A DNA stretch of 55,806 bases from contig JADLAB010000369.1 of the NCBI GenBank assembly GCA_020848455.1, positions 1-55,806 of the forward strand, read 5' to 3'. The position numbers and the translations under genes are program-made. This document shows positions 44,562 through 55,806 of this stretch, piece by piece. The notes below the pieces were generated by a model, which saw only the letters and a program-made list of their open reading frames with translations, had not been told where the DNA came from and ran no database searches. How positions within the stretch are numbered: position 1 is the first letter of the stretch; each line of letters begins with the position of its first letter. Origin of the DNA: Polyangiaceae bacterium (GTDB lineage: Bacteria; Myxococcota_A; Polyangia; Polyangiales; Polyangiaceae).

Positions 44562-46078
44562 GCGAGCCCTTCGTCTCCGCCAACGGCGAGGCCTTCGACT
44601 GGAGCGCCGTCCCGCAGTTGCCGTTCGAGCGCTTCGCCGACGGCCTGCTCGGCGCGCTCGGCGCCGGGCAACGCGCCGCCGCGTTCTTCGGCGTCGCCAC
44701 CGGCGCCGGCACGGAGCTCGTCGCCGTGCTCGCGAGCGAGCGCGACGGCCTGCTGCGCTGGAGTCGGACGCTCGTGGCGGGCTCGAGCTTCCCAGCCTTG
44801 ACCCCGCACGCGCCCGAGCTCCACCTGTTCGAGCGCGAGATCGCCGAGCAGCACGGGCTCCGGCCCGAGGGCCACCCGTGGTCGAAGCCGGTGCGCTTCG
44901 TGGCGACCACGCAAAGGCATCGATCGCCCGCGGAGCCGGCGTCGCGCCCCGCGCCGCCCGAGGTCGGCGTGACCGATTTCTTCCGCGTCGAGGGCCACGA
45001 GGTGCACGAGGTGGCGGTCGGCCCCGTGCACGCCGGCGTGATCGAGCCGGGGCACTTTCGCTTCCAGTGCCACGGCGAGGAGGTGCTGCACCTCGAGATC
45101 TCGCTCGGCTACCAGCACCGCGGCGTCGAGCGTGCGCTCGCGGCCGGACCGGACAAGCGCGGCCCCCACTACGCCGAGACGCTCGCCGGTGACACGACCG
45201 TGGGTCACGCCACGGCCTACTGCCAGGTGCTCGAGGCGCTCGGGGGCGTGCGCGTGCCGGCGCGCGCGCAGGCCCTGCGCGGCGTCGCGCTCGAGCTCGA
45301 GCGCATCGCGAACCACGTCGGCGATCTGGGGGCCCTGGCAGGCGACGTCGCCTACCTGCCCACGGCCTCCTTCTGCGGTCGGCTGCGCGGCGAGTTCCTG
45401 AACCTCACGGCCGAGCTCTGTGGCAGTCGCTTCGGTCGAGGGCTCGTGCGGCCCGGGGGCGTGCGCTTCGACGTGCCCGCACCGCTCGGGCGCAGCGTGC
45501 TTTCGCGCCTCGACACGGCGCTCGGCGAGGTGAACGACGCGGTCGGCCTGCTCATGGATGCGCCGAGCGTCCAGGCGCGCTTCGAGGAAACGGGGCGCGT
45601 GTCGGCGGCCACCGCGAGCTCGATCGGCCTGGTGGGGCCCGCGGCCCGGGCCTCCGGTCTGCCGCGCGACGCGCGCCACGACTTCCCCCACGGCGTGTAC
45701 CGCTTCCACCAGCTGCCGGTCACGGTGTGGCACACGGGCGACGTGTTCGCGCGCGCCCACGTGCGGCGCAAGGAGGTGGAGCGGTCGGGTACCTTCGTGC
45801 GGCGGCAGCTCGAGGGTCTGCCCGGCGGTGCGCTCGAGAGCGCGCCCGCCGCGCCGCGGCCCGGTCAGGCCTGTGCGGTGCTCGTCGAGGGCTGGCGCGG
45901 CGAGCTGTGCCACGTGGCGCTCACCGACCTTCGCGGGCGCTTCTCGACCTACAAGGTCGTCGACCCCTCGTTCCACAACTGGCTCGGGCTGGCGCTCGCG
46001 CTGCGCGGCCAGCCCATCTCGGACTTCCCGCTGTGCAACAAGAGCTTCAACCTCTCCTACTGCGGCTTCGACCTGTGA
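44558..46078 (+). CDS. NuoC/NuoD-like large subunit, hydrogenase-like but lacking nickel ligands
   Basis: 506 residues: an N-terminal NuoC/HycE-like domain (about 30-125, FEREIAEQHGLRPEGHP) fused to a NuoD-like domain. The L1 hydrogenase motif, normally with two cysteines, reads ETLAGDTTVGHA (207-218): the cysteine positions are A210 and T213. The end is FPLCNKSFNLSYCGFDL, with C493 and C502 in place of a standard DPCxxC. Typical NuoD-like text YQHRGVERAL and ERIANHVGDLGALAGDV is kept. It should not bind a NiFe centre and belongs to the Ehr group, in which the electron donor/acceptor is unknown. Overlaps hyfF by ATGA. Confidence 0.93.
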
Positions 46079-46085
46079 GGACCCG

Positions 46086-46865
46086 ATGCTGAAGCTCCTC
46101 GGCACGCGCTTGCGGCAGGGCCACCGGACGACGCGCTATCCGGCCGAGCCGCCGGCGCTACCCCCGCGCTTCCGCGGCCGCCCGGTGATCGATCCGACCC
46201 GCTGCGAAGGAGGCTGCCAGTCCTGCGCGGAGGCCTGCCCGACCGACGCCATCGCACTCGACGGCACGGCACCCCGCGTGGACCTCGGCCGGTGCCTGTT
46301 CTGCACCGACTGCGAGCGCGCCTGCCCGGGTGGCGCCGTCGTCTTCGCGCGCGACCATCGGCTCGCCGCTCGCACCCGGGCCGACCTCGTGGTGCCGGGG
46401 TCCGATCCCCTGGCCCCGAGCTGTGCCGCCCTCGACGCCAAGCTGCGCGCGCTCTTCGGCCGCTCGTTGAAGCTCCGGCAGGTGAGCGCCGGCGGGTGCA
46501 ACGGCTGCGAGGCGGACGTGAACGTGCTCGGCACCATCGCCTTCGACCTCGGTCGCTTCGGCATCCAGATGGTCGCCTCGCCGCGCCACGCCGACGGATT
46601 GCTCGTCACCGGCCCCGTGAGCGACCACATGAAGCTCGCCCTCGAGAAGACCTGGGCGGCCGTGCCGGCACCGAAGCTCGTCATCGCCGTCGGCGCGTGC
46701 GCCATCTCGGGCGGCCCCTACGCCGGGCACCCCGAGACGCACGACGGTTGCGACACCATCGTACCGGTCGACCTCTACATCCCGGGCTGTCCGCCCCATC
46801 CGTTCACGATCCTCGACGGGCTCCTCTGCCTGCTCGGCCGCATCGAGAGCGGCGCGCGCCGCTGA
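46086..46865 (+). CDS. Ferredoxin domain fused to a NuoB-like iron-sulfur subunit
   Basis: 259 residues. Residues 35-85 hold two [4Fe-4S] sites: C40, C44, C47, C51 (first spacing three, CEGGCQSCAEACP) and C70, C73, C76, C80 (CLFCTDCERACP). Residues 115-255 are NuoB/HycG-like with the proximal cluster ligands C138, C141 (GGCNGCEADV), C205 (GACAISGGPYAG) and C235 (GCPPHP). It unites HycF/HyfH and HycG/HyfI roles in one chain and would pass electrons along a three-cluster wire to the large subunit. It is the last gene of the operon, eight bases from the convergent histidine kinase. Confidence 0.93.
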   Translation: MLKLLGTRLRQGHRTTRYPAEPPALPPRFRGRPVIDPTRCEGGCQSCAEACPTDAIALDGTAPRVDLGRCLFCTDCERACPGGAVVFARDHRLAARTRADLVVPGSDPLAPSCAALDAKLRALFGRSLKLRQVSAGGCNGCEADVNVLGTIAFDLGRFGIQMVASPRHADGLLVTGPVSDHMKLALEKTWAAVPAPKLVIAVGACAISGGPYAGHPETHDGCDTIVPVDLYIPGCPPHPFTILDGLLCLLGRIESGARR

Positions 46866-46873
46866 GCGCCCCG

Positions 46874-48826
<1,953 letters not shown>

Positions 48827-48950
48827 GCCTCGAGCGAGGCTAGGCGCTTCGGCCGCGTCGGGCAATGGCCCGCCCGCGGCGCGGGCGGCGGCGCGCACGG
48901 CACGCGTACCCGCGCAGGCGCGAGCCTGCTACGCCGTCGACGGAGGCCCC

Positions 48951-49865
48951 ATGCGCAGACTGCTGCTCGCGACCACCGTGCTCACCGTGCTCATCGCCTG
49001 TCGTGCCCCGGCGCCGGCGGCCGCGGGCGGCCCCACCGGCGGCCCCACCCCGGTCGCCGCGGAGCCGCTCGGCGCGAGGGCCACCGCCACGACGAGCCCG
49101 ACCCCGCCCGTCGCGCCGCGTGCGTCCACGCCGGTCGCCCCGCGCGCGAGCGCCGCGGACCCGGCACCGCCGCCGGTGACGGCCGCGCCCCCGAGCTCGT
49201 TCGTGACGGCGCTGCCGGCGCCACTCGCAGCCGCGCCGGCGGCGGCAGCCGTGCCCGCCGATCTCCTCGCCCCGGACAAGGCGACCCTGCGCGCGCCCGA
49301 CAAGTTCCAGGTGCGCTTCGTGACGACCAAGGGCGAGTTCGTGCTCGAGGCGGTGCGGGCCTGGGCGCCGCACGGGGTCGATCGCTTCTACAACCTCGTC
49401 AAGCTCGGCTTCTACAACGACGTCGCGCTCTTCCGGGTCATCAAGCAGCCCGACGCGACGAACGACTTCGTCGTGCAGTTCGGCATCCACGGTGTCCCGG
49501 CCGTGGCCGAGAAGTGGGAGCGGGCGACGATCCCCGACGACCCCGTCGCGCAATCGAACCTCGCCGGCTTCGCGTCCTTCGCCGCGACGGGCGAGCCCAA
49601 CTCGCGCGCGACCCAGATCTTCGTCAACTACGGTCCCAACCAGGGCCTCGACCGCGCGCACTTCGCGCCCTTCGCCCGCCTCGTGACGGGCATGCCCGTG
49701 CTGCGCAGCCTCTACGGCGGCTACGGCGAGGAGCCGACCCGGGATCAGCTCCAGGCGCGCCGGCAGGGCAACGCCTTCTGGCGCGCGCGCTTCCCGCTGC
49801 TCGACTTCGTCACGAGCGCCGCGCTCGTCGGCACCGCGGCGGCCGCGACGGCCAAGGGCCCCTGA
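48951..49865 (+). CDS. Cyclophilin-type peptidyl-prolyl isomerase, lipoprotein
   Basis: 304 residues; GGAGG precedes the ATG. The signal peptide ends in the lipobox LTVLIAC (Cys 17). Residues 20-100 are an Ala/Pro/Thr-rich spacer. The cyclophilin domain (about 115-280) reads [42 protein letters not shown], with the FxRV and [13 protein letters not shown] and [12 protein letters not shown] segments of the family. It would catalyse prolyl isomerisation of exported proteins at the periplasmic or outer-membrane face. Some catalytic details differ from human CypA (VQFG rather than IQGGD), so activity may be reduced. Converges on the propeller lipoprotein. Confidence 0.88.
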   Translation: MRRLLLATTVLTVLIACRAPAPAAAGGPTGGPTPVAAEPLGARATATTSPTPPVAPRASTPVAPRASAADPAPPPVTAAPPSSFVTALPAPLAAAPAAAAVPADLLAPDKATLRAPDKFQVRFVTTKGEFVLEAVRAWAPHGVDRFYNLVKLGFYNDVALFRVIKQPDATNDFVVQFGIHGVPAVAEKWERATIPDDPVAQSNLAGFASFAATGEPNSRATQIFVNYGPNQGLDRAHFAPFARLVTGMPVLRSLYGGYGEEPTRDQLQARRQGNAFWRARFPLLDFVTSAALVGTAAAATAKGP

Positions 49866-49875
49866 GCCCGCCCGG

Positions 49876-49895
49876 GCCGGCGCTACGGCGCCGGC
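49876..49895. terminator. Stem-loop between convergent cyclophilin and propeller genes
   Basis: Arms GCCGGCGC and GCGCCGGC, perfect over eight bases around TACG. The TAG stop of the minus-strand gene starts inside the left arm and loop. No T tract. Confidence 0.5.
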
Positions 49896-51403
49896 GCGAC
49901 CTCGAGCACGAGGACGTCGATCGCGCCGTCCTCCCGGAAGCGCTCGACGAGCACGAAGCGCCCGCCGAGCGGCCCGGCGTCGAGCACGGACAGCGGTCCC
50001 GTGAGCGTCGCGACGGGCGCGAGATCCGTGCGGCGCAGCACGCGCACGACCGAGTCGCGTCCACCGGTCTCGGTGACGAGGTGACCCGGCCGGACCTCCG
50101 CGACGCTGCCCTGCGCCTCGAAGGCGAGGCTCCGCACCTCGGCGCCGGCTCCGTCGAGCTCGCGGTAGCTCCCGCCGCCGACGGCGACGAAGCCACCGCG
50201 GCCGGGATCGCGCCGGAGCCGCTGGCGCTCCGCCGGGGTGATGCGCGCGAGCGAGCGGCCGTCCGCGCTCGCGACGAGCTCGTAGCTCGGCAGGCTCGCC
50301 CCGTAGACGGCGTGCGGATCCTCGTCCTCGAGCACGCCGACGGCGCCCGGCGCGAGCTTTCTCCAGCGGACGTCGCCCTTGCCGGGCGAGATGCGCGCGA
50401 GCTCGCTCCCGGCGTCCGTGAGGCGCCGCACGAACAGATCGCCCCCCGCGAGCGTGCGCACGTCGAGGCCGTTCGCGTCGCCCGGCACCCCGATGCTCGC
50501 CTGCCAGCGCGGCGCGCCCGTCGCGCAGTCGGTCAGCGTGAGCGTGGCGGCGCTCTCCTCGGCGACCCAGCACCCGCCTCCGGCAGCGACGCCCGCGCGC
50601 GCGTCGTAGCGGCGCACGGTGGCGCCGCGGCGCAGCTCCTTGCCGGTGGCAGCGTCGAGCACGACGACCACGCCGTCCGAACGCAGGCCCACCCCGCCGT
50701 CGTCCGGCACCGTCGCGACGATGCGCCGGCCGAAGCGCCCGAGCACGCGCGGCGCGAAGGAGCACACCGTGTCGTGGGGCGCGGCGAGGTCCTGGTAGAT
50801 GTGCATCTCGGCGCCGCGCAGGAAGGTCACGTCCGCCAGCGACTGGCAGTCGACCACGAACGCCGCGCAGCCGCAGTCGAAGGCGCAGGCCCCGGCCTCG
50901 GCGACGAAGGGGCAGTAGGGCGTCTCGAGCCGGCGCCTGCGGACGGCGCCGGACGCCGGATCGACGATGAACAGTCGATTGCCCGCCTTGACCACCACCT
51001 CGCCGTCGGTGAAGGCGAGCGCGTGGTCGCCGGACGGCTCGCCCTCGAGGGGGGTCCGCCAGAGCTGGGCGCCGCTCGCGGGATCGAAGGCCACGAGCGC
51101 GCGGAAGTCCGGCGCGAGCGTGACGACCGCGCCCGGCACGGCCACGGCGGCGCGCGCCAGGCGCTCGAGCCGGAGCGCGACGCCGGCGCCGAGCTCCACG
51201 GCGGGGCGCGCGCCGGTGCCCGGTGCCGCGCTCGCAGCAGGTGCGGGCGCCGCCTCCGGCTCGCCCGGTCCGCCCGAGCCAGCCGCTCCCGGCCCGGTGA
51301 CCGAGGCGTGCGCGCTCGCGCGCGGCGCCGCCGGCGTGGTGGGCGCGCGCCCGGCGTCGCACGCGAGCGCGAGGAGCCCGACGAGGAGCGCGGTGCGGAT
51401 CAC
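49883..51403 (-). CDS. PQQ-like beta-propeller lipoprotein
   Basis: 506 residues from a GTG; the frame is open further but the extra part antiparallel to ppdK looks non-coding. Signal peptide ends in LLALAC. An Ala/Pro/Gly-rich spacer is followed by repeated propeller-blade sequences such as [43 protein letters not shown] and [15 protein letters not shown], the [DN]xxTGxxxW tryptophan-docking pattern of PQQ/BamB-like propellers. A compact cysteine-rich insert ([19 protein letters not shown]) lies in the second blade. No PQQ-binding acid pair is obvious, so catalysis is not supported; a BamB-like or binding role is likelier. Confidence 0.75.
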   Translation of the reverse strand: MIRTALLVGLLALACDAGRAPTTPAAPRASAHASVTGPGAAGSGGPGEPEAAPAPAASAAPGTGARPAVELGAGVALRLERLARAAVAVPGAVVTLAPDFRALVAFDPASGAQLWRTPLEGEPSGDHALAFTDGEVVVKAGNRLFIVDPASGAVRRRRLETPYCPFVAEAGACAFDCGCAAFVVDCQSLADVTFLRGAEMHIYQDLAAPHDTVCSFAPRVLGRFGRRIVATVPDDGGVGLRSDGVVVVLDAATGKELRRGATVRRYDARAGVAAGGGCWVAEESAATLTLTDCATGAPRWQASIGVPGDANGLDVRTLAGGDLFVRRLTDAGSELARISPGKGDVRWRKLAPGAVGVLEDEDPHAVYGASLPSYELVASADGRSLARITPAERQRLRRDPGRGGFVAVGGGSYRELDGAGAEVRSLAFEAQGSVAEVRPGHLVTETGGRDSVVRVLRRTDLAPVATLTGPLSVLDAGPLGGRFVLVERFREDGAIDVLVLEVAPAP

Positions 51404-51544
51404 CCGCCGAGCATCGCTCCCCGGGCCGCGCCTGTCACCAGGCCCGTCGGCTCCGGCACGAGCGCGACGGGCCCCGAGCTGCTGACGCGACGCGGCGCGA
51501 GCTTCCCCTTCCCCCCGCGCGGGGACGCGCCTAAACCGCCCGCC

Positions 51545-54223
51545 ATGACCACTCAGCCTCGCCACGTGTACCGTTTCGGCGTCGGCGTCACGGACGGCAG
51601 CGCCGCCATGAAGGATCTGCTCGGCGGCAAGGGTGCGAACCTCGCCGAGATGGCGGCGGCGGGCCTGCCCGTCCCCCCCGGCTTCACGATCGCGACCACG
51701 GTGTGCCGCGAGGTCACCGAGCGGGGCGGGCAGCTGCCGGAGTGGCTCTGGCCCGACATCGAGGCGGCGCTCGCCGAGGTGGAGCGCACGCTCGACGCCC
51801 GCTTCGGCGACCCCGCCCGGCCGCTGCTCGTGTCGGTGCGCTCGGGTGCGGCGGTGTCGATGCCCGGCATGATGGACACCGTCCTCAACCTCGGCATCAA
51901 CGACGCCGTCGCCGACGGCCTGGCGAAGAAGAGCGGAAACCCGCGCTTCGCGTGGGATGCCTACCGGCGCTTCCTGCAGATGTTCGGCGACGTCGTCATG
52001 GGGGCCCCGCGCGAGGCCTTCGAGCACGCCCTCGACGAGCTCAAGCGCGCGCGCGGCGCCAAGAGCGATCAGGACCTCACGGAGGCCGACCTGAAAGAGG
52101 CGGTCGTGCGCTTCAAGGCCATCTTCCAGGACAAGACGGGCGAGCCCTTCCCCACCGAGCCGAAGGAGCAGCTGCGCCGCGCGATCCTCGCCGTGTTCGC
52201 CTCGTGGCAGAGCGAGCGCGCCGTGAAGTACCGCGAGGTGCAGAAGATCCGCGGGCTCATCGGCACGGCCGTCAACGTGCAGGCGATGGTGTTCGGCAAC
52301 ATGGGCGACAGCTCCGGCACGGGCGTGTCCTTCACGCGCAACCCGTCGACCGGTCAGAAGGAGCTCTACGGCGAGTACCTCGTCAACGCCCAGGGCGAGG
52401 ACGTCGTGGCCGGCATCCGGACGCCGCTCCACATCGACGATCTGCGCACGCGCATGCCCGCCATGTACGACAAGCTCGTCGCGGTCTCGGCGCAGCTCGA
52501 GAAGCACTTCCGCAACGTGCAGGACATCGAGTTCACGGTGCAGGAGGGTAAATTCTTCATGCTCCAGACGCGCCACGGCAAGCGCACGGGCGCCGCGGCG
52601 GTGAAGATCGCGGTCGATCTCGTGCGCGAGGGCCTAGTCACCGAGGACGAGGCGGTGGCGAACCTCGTCGAGCCGGGCCACATCGATCAGCTCCTGCACC
52701 CCTACTTCGCCGACGAGCTCGCCTACCGCAAGGCTGGGCGCGTCGTCGGCAAGGGCCTCAATGCCTCGCCGGGCGCCGCCGTCGGGCGCGTGGTCTTCAG
52801 CGCCGCGGACGCCGAGGAGTGGCGCGCGCGCGGCGAGCACGTGATCCTGGCGCGCATCGAGACGAGCCCCGAGGACGTCGCCGGCATGCACGCCGCCGAG
52901 GGCGTGCTGACGAGCCGCGGCGGCATGACGAGCCACGCGGCCGTCGTGGCGCGCGGCTGGGGCAAGCCCTGCGTCGCGGGCGCCGGCGAGATCGTCATCG
53001 ACTACAAGGCGCGCACGCTGTCGCGCGGCAAGGTGGTCGTCAAGGAAGGCGACTGGCTCAGCCTGAACGGCACGACCGGCGAGGTCGTGCTCGGCCAGGA
53101 GCCCCTGCGCGAGCCCGAGATCGGCGGTGATTTCCGCGCCTTCATGCAGTGGGCCGACAAGGCGCGCACCTTGCGCGTGCGCACCAACGCCGACACGCCG
53201 CACGACGCCACGGTCGCGCGCCGCTTCGGCGCCGAGGGCCTCGGCCTCACGCGCACCGAGCACATGTTCTTCGAGGAGAGCCGCATCCTCGCCGTCCGCG
53301 AGATGATCCTCGCCTCCGACCAGGCCGGTCGGCGCAAGGCCCTGGCGAAGCTCCTGCCCATGCAGCGCGGCGACTTCGCCGGGATCTTCCGCGCGATGGA
53401 CGGCTTCCCCGTCACGGTGCGCCTGCTCGATCCGCCGCTCCACGAGTTCCTGCCCCACGAGCCGAAGCAGCAGCAAGAGGTCGCCAAGGAGCTCGGCGTC
53501 TCCTTCGAGGTGCTGCACGCGCGCGTCGAGGCCCTGCGCGAGGCGAACCCGATGCTCGGGCACCGCGGCTGCCGCCTCGGCATCACGCACCCCGAGATCA
53601 CCGAGATGCAGGCGCGCGCCCTGTTCGAGGCCGCCTGCGACGTCGCCAAGGAGGGCGTGAAGGTCCTGCCCGAGCTCATGGTGCCGCTCGTCGGCAACGT
53701 GACCGAGCTCGCCCACCAGACGAAGATCGTGCGCCGCGTGGCCGAGGAGGTGTTCGCGGACAAGGGCCTGCGCGTGAAGCACCACATCGGCACCATGATC
53801 GAGACGCCGCGCGCCGCGCTCTGCGCCGACGAGATCGCCGGCGAGGCCGAGTTCTTCAGCTTCGGCACGAACGATCTGACGCAGATGACGCTCGGCTTCA
53901 GCCGCGACGACATCGCGAGCTTCCTGCCGACCTACATCGAGCAGGGCATCGTCGAGGACGATCCCTTCCAGACCCTCGACCAGGTGGGCGTCGGCCAGCT
54001 CGTCAAGATGGCCGTCGCGAAGGGCCGGGCGAAGCGGCCGGATCTGCACCTCGGCGTGTGCGGCGAGCACGGTGGCGATCCGCGCTCGATCCACTTCTGC
54101 GCCAAGGTCGGCCTCGACTACGTGAGCTGCTCGCCCTACCGCGTGCCGGTCGCCCGGCTCGCCGCCGCGCAGGCCGCCATCAAGGCCCGCGGCAGCGTGA
54201 AGGAGAAGGCCGGCGAGTCCTGA
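51545..54223 (+). CDS. ppdK: Pyruvate, phosphate dikinase
   Basis: 892 residues, normal length. The N-terminal ATP-grasp part has [21 protein letters not shown] and [21 protein letters not shown]. The central phosphohistidine domain has the swivelling catalytic H464 in [18 protein letters not shown]. The C-terminal PEP/pyruvate barrel has [57 protein letters not shown] and catalytic C839 in [10 protein letters not shown]. It interconverts pyruvate + ATP + Pi and PEP + AMP + PPi, in glycolysis with PPi or in gluconeogenesis. No PPDK regulatory protein gene is adjacent. Confidence 0.97.
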   Translation: MTTQPRHVYRFGVGVTDGSAAMKDLLGGKGANLAEMAAAGLPVPPGFTIATTVCREVTERGGQLPEWLWPDIEAALAEVERTLDARFGDPARPLLVSVRSGAAVSMPGMMDTVLNLGINDAVADGLAKKSGNPRFAWDAYRRFLQMFGDVVMGAPREAFEHALDELKRARGAKSDQDLTEADLKEAVVRFKAIFQDKTGEPFPTEPKEQLRRAILAVFASWQSERAVKYREVQKIRGLIGTAVNVQAMVFGNMGDSSGTGVSFTRNPSTGQKELYGEYLVNAQGEDVVAGIRTPLHIDDLRTRMPAMYDKLVAVSAQLEKHFRNVQDIEFTVQEGKFFMLQTRHGKRTGAAAVKIAVDLVREGLVTEDEAVANLVEPGHIDQLLHPYFADELAYRKAGRVVGKGLNASPGAAVGRVVFSAADAEEWRARGEHVILARIETSPEDVAGMHAAEGVLTSRGGMTSHAAVVARGWGKPCVAGAGEIVIDYKARTLSRGKVVVKEGDWLSLNGTTGEVVLGQEPLREPEIGGDFRAFMQWADKARTLRVRTNADTPHDATVARRFGAEGLGLTRTEHMFFEESRILAVREMILASDQAGRRKALAKLLPMQRGDFAGIFRAMDGFPVTVRLLDPPLHEFLPHEPKQQQEVAKELGVSFEVLHARVEALREANPMLGHRGCRLGITHPEITEMQARALFEAACDVAKEGVKVLPELMVPLVGNVTELAHQTKIVRRVAEEVFADKGLRVKHHIGTMIETPRAALCADEIAGEAEFFSFGTNDLTQMTLGFSRDDIASFLPTYIEQGIVEDDPFQTLDQVGVGQLVKMAVAKGRAKRPDLHLGVCGEHGGDPRSIHFCAKVGLDYVSCSPYRVPVARLAAAQAAIKARGSVKEKAGES

Positions 54224-54349
54224 GCGCGCGGCGCGCCCTGTGCCGCCGGCTGGCGCGACTGCGCCGGCTCGACGCCGCCCACCTCCGACGCGGGCGGCCG
54301 CGGCGCCATCGGCCCGGACGCTCGGCGGGTGGCGCCGTGCAGCGCTCGG

Positions 54350-54367
54350 TGTTATGCGAATGTTATG
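54350..54367 (+). promoter_or_regulatory. Direct repeat overlapping the antitoxin start: probable autoregulatory operator
   Basis: TGTTATG at 54350-54356 and again at 54361-54367, 11 bases apart, about one helical turn. The second copy contains the ATG start codon of the ribbon-helix-helix gene. Ribbon-helix-helix antitoxins usually bind such tandem half-sites to repress their own operon. Confidence 0.45.
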
Positions 54368-54613
54368 ACGATCCGGCGCATCACCATCAGCGTCCCGGAA
54401 GAGGTGGCCCGCCGCATCAAGCGGGCCGCCTCGCAGCGCTCGGTGTCCGCGTGGGTGACCCAGGTGGTCGAACAGAGCCTCGGGGACGCGGAGCTCGAGC
54501 GCGCCTGGGAGGCGTTCTACCGGGAGGTTGCCCCGAGCCGCCAGGCGGTACGCCGCGCGGACGCCATCTTCGCGCTTCTCACGAAGCCGAGGCGCCGGAA
54601 GCGCGCCGCGTGA
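54365..54613 (+). CDS. Ribbon-helix-helix (VapB-type) antitoxin
   Basis: 82 residues. The start RRITISVPEEVARRIKRAASQRSVSAWVTQVVEQ is a MetJ/CopG-like ribbon-helix-helix DNA-binding domain; the helical C terminus (ELERAWEAFYREVAPSRQAV, ending in a Lys/Arg-rich tail) should bind and neutralise the PIN toxin encoded next. The stop overlaps the toxin's GTG start (GTGA), typical of toxin-antitoxin pairs. Upstream direct repeats suggest autoregulation. Confidence 0.85.
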   Translation: MTIRRITISVPEEVARRIKRAASQRSVSAWVTQVVEQSLGDAELERAWEAFYREVAPSRQAVRRADAIFALLTKPRRRKRAA

Positions 54614-54993
54614 CCGCACGGCGGGGCGTGGTCCTCGACGCGGGTGCGTTCATCGCGCTCGAGCGGCGCAAGCCCGTGATGGTGCACCTCTGCCAGCGCT
54701 TCCGCGCAGCGCGGACCCCGCTCGTCACCTCCGCCTGTGTCGTGGCCCAGATCTGGCGCGGTGGGGCCGGCGTGCAGGCTCCCGTGGCGTGGCTGCTGCG
54801 CTCCGTCGAGGTGGAGGACCTGACGAGCGCGGTGGCCAAGGTGGTCGGCCGCATGCTCGGCGCGACGGGCGCGACCGATCCAGCGGACGCGCACGTGGTC
54901 CTGCTGGCGCGTCTGCGCGACTGGGCGGTGCTCACCTCGGACGCTGGCGACCTGCGCGCCCTCGACCCGACGCTCGCGCTCCAGGAGATCTGA
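54610..54993 (+). CDS. PIN-domain toxin (VapC-type ribonuclease)
   Basis: 127 residues from a GTG. PIN metal-site features: D10 in VVLDAGAFIALE, the helix VTSACVVAQIWRGG where the usual Glu is Q47, D93 in DPADAHVVLLA and D111/D114 in LTSDAGDL. The Gln is common in the VAQ[IV]WR subgroup of VapC (from memory), so it is not a clear sign of inactivation. The family cuts tRNA or rRNA when freed from its antitoxin. The gene lies between ppdK and a convergent lipoprotein gene, as an ordinary stand-alone module. Confidence 0.85.
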   Translation: MTARRGVVLDAGAFIALERRKPVMVHLCQRFRAARTPLVTSACVVAQIWRGGAGVQAPVAWLLRSVEVEDLTSAVAKVVGRMLGATGATDPADAHVVLLARLRDWAVLTSDAGDLRALDPTLALQEI

Positions 54994-55059
54994 CGCCTCG
55001 GGGCCCGGTCGCGGACGCCATCTCCCGGGCAGGCGGCGCGTCGGCCCACCGGCACGCGG

Positions 55060-55584
55060 CTAGCGCTCGATGATGCGGCTCTGCACGAGCTGCCAGCCGC
55101 GCGCGCTCTTCTCGAGGGTCGCCGTGCCGCGGATGTTCTCGGCCCCGAAGCGGTAGCGCACGGTGGCGCGGTCGGCGCTGGCGTCGATCTCCGTGAACAC
55201 GAGCACCGGCGCGTCGGCGGCGGGCGCCGTCACGACGACCACGGGCTTGGTCGCCTTGACGAGCCCGTCGGGGAGCCCCTCGCCCGCGATCTTGAGCGGG
55301 AAGCGATCGGGCGAGCCGAGGTGGAGATAACCGTCGAGCTCGCTGTCGTCGAGGACGAGCTGCAGGATGGTGCGGAGTTCGTCGCTGCTCGGCCTGCCCG
55401 TGTGCGCCGCGCCGGTCGTCGCAGGTTCGGGATCGGCGTGCGACCCCGTGTCCCCCGGCGCCGCCTGCGCGCTCGCGGTGCTCGACGCCGCGGGCTCCCC
55501 GCTCGCCGCGGGCCCGGTCTGGGCCGGCTTCGGCCCCTTGCACGCCACGAGCGACAGGCCGAGGACCCCACAGATGCGCCACAT
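55060..55584 (-). CDS. Predicted lipoprotein, unknown function (3)
   Basis: 174 residues from the ATG at 55584 (a GTG at 55593 is an alternative). The lipobox is LSLVAC. A Pro/Ala/Ser/Thr-rich spacer (about 20-65) leads to a domain of about 100 residues with beta-rich sequence (GYLHLGSPDRFPLKIAGEGL, VVVVTAPAADAPVLVFTEIDAS, ATVRYRFGAENIRGTATLEKSARGW). The pattern ALVRYR...GxAxLxKxxxxW resembles NTF2-like or SnoaL-type folds, but I cannot assign a family. Confidence 0.6.
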   Translation of the reverse strand: MWRICGVLGLSLVACKGPKPAQTGPAASGEPAASSTASAQAAPGDTGSHADPEPATTGAAHTGRPSSDELRTILQLVLDDSELDGYLHLGSPDRFPLKIAGEGLPDGLVKATKPVVVVTAPAADAPVLVFTEIDASADRATVRYRFGAENIRGTATLEKSARGWQLVQSRIIER

Positions 55585-55686
55585 GCGAGGCACCGTAACA
55601 AGGCCGCCCGAAAGCGCAAGCGTGCCACGCCTACGCGCCCGCCCGGGGTCGTGGTAGCGACGCCCCCGAAGAGGTCGGCAGCAGCA

Positions 55687-55806
55687 TGAAAGTCGCGATC
55701 GTCGGCGGTGGCGTGGCGGGTCTCGTGGCGGCGAGCGAGCTCGCGCCGCATGTCGAGGTGACGCTCTTCGAGGCGCTCGGGCACCTCGGTGGCGACGCCT
55801 ACACGA
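55687..55806 (+). CDS. N-terminal fragment of an FAD/NAD(P)-binding oxidoreductase (3' end outside window)
   Basis: Forty codons. MKVAIVGGGVAGLVAASELA is the dinucleotide-binding beta-alpha-beta motif GxGxxG, followed by VEVTLFEALGHLGG, in which the Glu ending the second strand suggests FAD or NAD binding. FEA-x(2-4)-LGG with a following D/T is typical of amine-oxidase/phytoene-desaturase-like flavoproteins. The specific activity cannot be told from this part. Confidence 0.75.

Overview
The window is about 56 kb of very GC-rich chromosomal DNA, packed with genes that mostly use GTG/ATG starts and share 1-4 base stop/start overlaps. A CdnL/CarD-type regulator, a soluble Ser/Thr kinase, a ribbon-helix-helix plus FHA protein, a lysine/alanine-rich histone H1-like protein, PATAN (DUF4388) and GAF signalling proteins, many lipoproteins and an Ehr-type respiratory complex together point to a myxobacterium-like member of the Myxococcota (Polyangia or relative). 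This placement is inferred from gene content, not from a marker phylogeny. I found no rRNA, tRNA, CRISPR array, insertion sequence or prophage.

Layout. 1-474 is the 3' end of an M49-type (dipeptidyl-peptidase III-like) peptidase gene. 515-11431, minus strand, is one chemosensory operon: three GAF-domain proteins (one with a PATAN domain), a CheY-like receiver, two CheW, an HPt-bearing CheA-like protein whose ATPase region is degenerate, CheR, a second CheA that keeps the ATPase but has no HPt, a tandem CheD, and CheB. No methyl-accepting receptor is present. 11730-16393 holds a lone branched-chain 2-oxoacid dehydrogenase E1-alpha, a TonB-like protein, bioF, a zapA-like gene and a small exported protein. 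16416-26827, minus strand, holds secreted or envelope proteins (a cysteine-rich lipoprotein, a 1063-residue Asp-box lipoprotein, an L,D-transpeptidase, a HEAT-like lipoprotein), a UbiB-type kinase and an RHH-FHA protein. 27027-29939 is ftsK. 30019-34691 is a minus-strand block with two lipoproteins, cdnL with a strong terminator, a Ppx/GppA phosphatase and an OmpA-domain lipoprotein. 35237-37173 holds the histone H1-like gene and a Ser/Thr kinase.

37206-46865 is the second coherent system. A sensor-less sigma-54 activator (minus) diverges from an operon encoding a receiver-like protein, an HTH-EIIA fusion, and six subunits related to group 4 [NiFe]-hydrogenase/complex I (HyfB, HyfC, HyfE, HyfF, a NuoCD-like large subunit and a ferredoxin-NuoB fusion). 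The large subunit lacks both L1 nickel-ligand cysteines, which marks the complex as an energy-converting hydrogenase-related (Ehr) complex rather than a true hydrogenase. A close match to a -24/-12 promoter and an upstream inverted repeat at activator-site distance lie between the two units.

46874-55806 holds a PAS hybrid histidine kinase, a cyclophilin lipoprotein, a PQQ-propeller-like lipoprotein, ppdK, a VapBC-like RHH/PIN pair, one more lipoprotein and the first 40 codons of a Rossmann-fold oxidoreductase. The most novel-looking items are the split, complementary CheA pair with tandem CheD and GAF proteins but no receptor, and the sigma-54-controlled Ehr operon with its receiver-like and HTH-EIIA genes.
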